Program-made: the position numbers and the translations under genes
DNA from: an uncultured Planctomycetaceae bacterium
Lineage (GTDB): Bacteria > Planctomycetota > Planctomycetia > Planctomycetales > Planctomycetaceae
DNA length: 8,491 bases
Direction: 5' to 3'
Assembly (NCBI GenBank): GCA_903921605.1
Contig: CAIXQV010001188.1
Location: 1-8,491, forward strand
In this document: positions 5,788 through 8,491 of the stretch, one piece after another
Position numbering within the stretch: the stretch's first letter is position 1
Layout of the letters: each line of letters starts with the position of its first letter
The notes under the pieces: model-generated
What the model was told of the DNA's origin: nothing
Seen by the model: only the letters and a program-made list of their open reading frames with translations
Databases searched by the model: none

Positions 5788-7725
5788 TTAGTCGTTCAGG
5801 CCCCAGGTGCCGTCCCACTTCACGAAGCCTTCGATCGCTTCGTACTCAGCCAAACCCAGCTTGTCGTAGCGACGAGCGGTGTCTGCGTTGCGAGCTTCTG
5901 CTCGCTGCCAGAATTCTCGCATATCAGCTCCTGGAAACAGAGCACGGTCCTTCTGTGATTCATGCTTGAAGATCGCGTTACGCTTTTGCTTCACTTCCTG
6001 AGGACTCAGCGGCACCGCCATCTCAACCTGATGCACCGGCCACTCCTGCCATGCACCGCGATACAGCCAGACTTCGCATTCTTTAAACCACTCATCGTTA
6101 CGGCAAACGTCACAGGCATGGAAGATGGCCTTCAGGCAAACTCGGTGTGTGCCGTGAGGATCGGTCAGGTCGCCGGCTGCATAAATCTGGTGGGGCTTAA
6201 GTTTTCTCAAGAGCTCCGTGATAATGTTGATGTCATCTGGCCCGATCGGCTTCTTTTTGACTCCGCCCGTTTCATAAAACGGCATATTCAGGAAGTGCAG
6301 TCGTTCATTCGGGATGCCGCAGCATCGTGCTCCGGCTCGAGCTTCCCCCTGACGAATCAGGCCCTTGATCTGCTGGATCTCTTTGCTGTCGACCTGCCCT
6401 GGCTGTTTGTGCTTGAGGAACTCTTCGACGTGTTCTTCCAGAGACGTAAGCCGATCTGACATCAGGCCAAACGCAGCACAATAATCAGACACAAACTCTG
6501 TGAATCGCAGCGTATCGTCATCGAACACCGCAATGTTGCCGGATGTCTGATAGGCGACATGAACTTCATGCTCCTGATCGGCAAGTCGGATCAACGTGCC
6601 ACCCATCGAAATGACATCGTCATCAGGATGCGGTGAAAAGCACAGAACTCGCTTGGGGAAAATGTGATCGAACGGCTGGGGTCGGTCGCCAGGACGCTTG
6701 GCATGAGCCGGCTTACCCGCAGGCCAGCCGACAATCGTGCTCTGCAGATGTCGGAACACATTCAGGTTGATTTCGTAGGCTGATCCATACTCGGCCAAAA
6801 GGTCCTGAAGACCTTCTTCGTTGTAGTCGGAATCGGTCAGCTTCAGGATGGCTTTGTTCATCTTTTCCGACAGCCAGATCACGGCGCGGCGGATGATCGC
6901 GTCGTCCCACTTCACGTTACCGACCAGCCACGGAAGTCGCATGCGAGTCAGGCCAGCGGTGGCAGCCTGATCAAGCAGCATCTCGACGTTCGGATGTCGC
7001 TGGAGATAAGTCGCAGGAATCGAGGGCGTCATTTCGCCTTCGACAGTCTTCGCCACGATCCCCGATTTGTTTTCGCCAAACGCAAGGATGAAGACCTTGC
7101 GAGCTTCCAGAATCGTTCCCACGCCCATCGTGATTGCACGGCGAGGAACGTTTTCTGTGCCGAAGAAATCACTGGCCGCATCAATGCGAGTGACCGTGTC
7201 CAGCGTAATCATACGGGTCCGAGTTGTCTGGTCTGAACCCGGCTCATTAAAACCAATATGGCCCGTTCGCCCGATCCCCAGAATCTGGATATCGATGCCA
7301 CCGGCGGCCGTAATACGAGCTTCATAGTCGCGGCAGTAGTCGGCCACTTTTTCGGCAGGCCAGGTTCCATCAGGAACGTTGGCGTTCTCCGGCTTGATGT
7401 CGATGTGGTTGAAAAGATGCTCACGCATGAAACGGACGTAACTCTGCACGTCCTCTGGTTGCATCGGATAATATTCGTCAAGGTTGAACGAGATCACGTT
7501 GGAGAAGGAAAGTCCCTCTTCGCGATGCATGCGGACCAGTTCGGCGTAAATACCGGTCGGCGTTGAGCCCGTGGCCAGACCCAGAACACAGTTCTTGCCT
7601 TCCGCCTTACGAATTCGAATCAGAGAAGCGATCTCCGTCGCGACCTTGCGCGCAGCTTCTTTGGAGTTTGCAAAAATCGTGCATCGCAAGCGTTCGAGCT
7701 GACAGGGATCCTGCTTGGGGTTCAT
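5788..7725 (-). CDS. nagB: Glucosamine-6-phosphate deaminase fused to a PIG-L/LmbE-type deacetylase domain
   Basis: A 645-residue two-domain cytoplasmic protein. Residues about 15-265 are the NagB fold: LGLATGSTPTGIY (48-60) for phosphate binding, SFNLDEYYPM with D83 (E. coli D72), and LGIGRTGHIGFNEPGS (149-164) with H156 and E161. The aspartate before GH in E. coli NagB (D141) is threonine here (T154), which I recall as usual in this long fused family. NagB converts glucosamine-6-phosphate to fructose-6-phosphate and ammonia. Residues about 355-600 are a PIG-L/LmbE domain: CFSPHPDDDVISMGGTL (362-378) and DPHGTHRVC (522-530), with H365, D368 and H527 as likely zinc ligands. That domain may deacetylate an N-acetylglucosamine derivative, but its substrate is unknown. 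ATG at 7725 has no Shine-Dalgarno. It is apparently monocistronic, with a strong terminator after the stop. Confidence 0.92.
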   Translation of the reverse strand: MNPKQDPCQLERLRCTIFANSKEAARKVATEIASLIRIRKAEGKNCVLGLATGSTPTGIYAELVRMHREEGLSFSNVISFNLDEYYPMQPEDVQSYVRFMREHLFNHIDIKPENANVPDGTWPAEKVADYCRDYEARITAAGGIDIQILGIGRTGHIGFNEPGSDQTTRTRMITLDTVTRIDAASDFFGTENVPRRAITMGVGTILEARKVFILAFGENKSGIVAKTVEGEMTPSIPATYLQRHPNVEMLLDQAATAGLTRMRLPWLVGNVKWDDAIIRRAVIWLSEKMNKAILKLTDSDYNEEGLQDLLAEYGSAYEINLNVFRHLQSTIVGWPAGKPAHAKRPGDRPQPFDHIFPKRVLCFSPHPDDDVISMGGTLIRLADQEHEVHVAYQTSGNIAVFDDDTLRFTEFVSDYCAAFGLMSDRLTSLEEHVEEFLKHKQPGQVDSKEIQQIKGLIRQGEARAGARCCGIPNERLHFLNMPFYETGGVKKKPIGPDDINIITELLRKLKPHQIYAAGDLTDPHGTHRVCLKAIFHACDVCRNDEWFKECEVWLYRGAWQEWPVHQVEMAVPLSPQEVKQKRNAIFKHESQKDRALFPGADMREFWQRAEARNADTARRYDKLGLAEYEAIEGFVKWDGTWGLND

Positions 7726-7831
7726 TGCTGTCGGGGTCCGTGTTATTTGGTTCTAGACGATATTGAAATAGAAATTGACGACTCAGGAACAGTGCCGAAA
7801 TAACTTCCAGATGTCTCCATGTCTGAAAATC

Positions 7832-7896
7832 CCAACCCGAAACGCCAGTGAGGGATTCTGCACAAAAACCAAATCCTTGCTGACGCGTCGGGTTGG
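7832..7896. repeat. Imperfect palindromic element, about 26-bp arms
   Basis: The left arm (7832-7857, starting CCAACCCGA) and right arm (7872-7896, ending TCGGGTTGG) match as an inverted repeat at about 20 of 25 positions with one gap and a 14-base loop. It lies about 110 bases upstream of nagB. It looks like a dispersed planctomycete palindrome; a regulatory role is not shown. Confidence 0.65.
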
Positions 7897-8096
7897 TATA
7901 TACGGAGATTATTTCTGGACTCTTCCTTCGTTGACTGTGAGACAGACTCGCTGAGTTTGGTTGTTTCCGGTTTTGAACGCAATTCCAGACGATGAATCCC
8001 TGTATTTGGGGGGCAGATGTCTTTCGTTTTGAAGACAACGGCTTCCTTGCGCCACCGCTAGTGCTCGATCAGCAGTGAATTGAGGAATCTCATTTC

Positions 8097-8185
8097 GTAG
8101 GCCGGACCGAGCGCCAGCGAGTTCCGGCAACTCCTTGCTCCGGGCATGAACAAGCCGGAACTCGCTAACGCTCGATCCGGCCTAC
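8097..8185. repeat. Long palindromic element with 32-bp arms
   Basis: Arms 8097-8128 (starting GTAGGCCGGA) and 8154-8185 (ending TCCGGCCTAC) are inverted repeats identical at 29 of 32 positions with a 25-base loop. All three differences would be G-U pairs in an RNA copied from the minus strand. The ends GTAGG...CCTAC are sharp, as expected of a REP/MITE-like unit. It belongs to the 723-base gap 7726-8448, which holds this, the palindromes at 7832-7896 and 8311-8370, and no gene I can support. Confidence 0.75.
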
Positions 8186-8310
8186 ATCCATCAGATTGTT
8201 CCTGACAAAGCCTCGTTCGAACCACAATGCCCCCCGCTACAGGGCGGTATGGGAGTTTAGCGGCTGCGGTTTACATTTCATGCGTATGAGGCTGGCATTG
8301 ACCAAAGTCC

Positions 8311-8370
8311 GATTTTCCAGCAAGATCCGCCGGTTCACTCTCTTCGGCAGTTGAAAATTGCCGGAAAATC
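8311..8370. repeat. Palindrome with 13-bp arms and inner hairpin
   Basis: GATTTTCCAGCAA (8311-8323) and TTGCCGGAAAATC (8358-8370) are complementary at 12 of 13 positions. An inner GCCG (8329-8332) / CGGC (8345-8348) hairpin lies in the loop. It is about 80 bases upstream of the plus-strand start at 8449. Confidence 0.6.
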
Positions 8371-8401
8371 TCAGTGTCTCTCAACTCTCTGAACTCTGTG
8401 C

Positions 8402-8424
8402 AAACCGCATTTTTCGCGGTTTTT
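8402..8424 (+). terminator. Terminator-like hairpin just upstream of the last gene
   Basis: AAACCGC (8402-8408) pairs perfectly with GCGGTTT (8416-8422) around ATTTTTC, and two more T follow. The stem is only 7 bp and the T-run is short (five T in all, partly in the stem). No plus-strand gene lies just upstream, so it may instead be a leader hairpin or attenuator, or chance. Confidence 0.3.
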
Positions 8425-8448
8425 GCCCGCTTTGGCTAACGTGTGTTC

Positions 8449-8491
8449 ATGACCACAGGCTCACAACCGGATCGTTTCGAACTCGCTCGAC
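8449..8491 (+). CDS. Possible start of a plus-strand gene running off the right edge
   Basis: ATG at 8449 opens a frame MTTGSQPDRFELAR that remains open to the window edge (14 full codons). There is no ribosome site before it. The product cannot be recognised from this length. The call rests on the change to ordinary-looking codons after a long non-coding stretch and could be wrong. Confidence 0.35.
   Translation, partial: MTTGSQPDRFELAR

Noticed and set aside
7607..8038. Minus-strand open frame of 143 residues overlapping the nagB start
   Set aside because: It overlaps the conserved NagB N-terminus in another frame and runs through the palindrome at 7832-7896; no recognisable protein.
8200..8235. 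GTTCGAACC motif resembling a tRNA T-loop
   Set aside because: The flanking bases do not form a T-stem, and no anticodon or acceptor arms are found on either strand.

Overview
The window looks like chromosomal DNA of a planctomycete or a close relative. I base this on a NagB/PIG-L-type fused glucosamine-6-phosphate deaminase, gene starts that mostly lack a Shine-Dalgarno sequence, and intergenic regions filled with short palindromic repeats of the kind I associate with planctomycete genomes. The taxonomic call is inference. A planctomycete-like fused deaminase also occurs in Bacteroidetes, but the base composition and repeats fit planctomycetes better.

Layout. The left edge (2-97, +) is the last 31 codons of a PLP-dependent sulfhydrylase/gamma-synthase (MetY/MetB family). 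The region 171-5608 is a minus-strand accessory block with a DNA phosphorothioation (Dnd) theme. In transcription order it holds: an SBD-HNH endonuclease gene predicted to cut phosphorothioated DNA (4706-5608); a DUF3883/PD-(D/E)XK nuclease-like gene (3770-4546); a frameshifted gene with a possible BamHI-like D...ExE nuclease core (2767-3743); a second SBD-HNH endonuclease gene (1812-2690); a repeat-rich spacer (1194-1811); and a wrecked dndD (171-1193). The dndD keeps Walker A and the ABC signature but has lost its coiled coil and everything from Walker B onward. To the right, the NagB-PIG-L fusion (5788-7725, -) ends in a clear intrinsic terminator. A 723-base spacer with three large palindromes follows, and a new plus-strand gene probably begins at 8449.

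How the parts may work together. SBD-HNH enzymes recognise phosphorothioate (PT)-modified DNA and cut it, so a cell carrying them should not carry an active PT-modification system. Two intact SBD-HNH genes beside a non-functional dndD, with no dndB, dndC or dndE visible, fit a locus that gave up modification and now runs a type IV-like, modification-dependent restriction cluster. Two further nuclease-like proteins lie between the two endonucleases. The metabolic genes at both ends look like ordinary core genes flanking a defence island.
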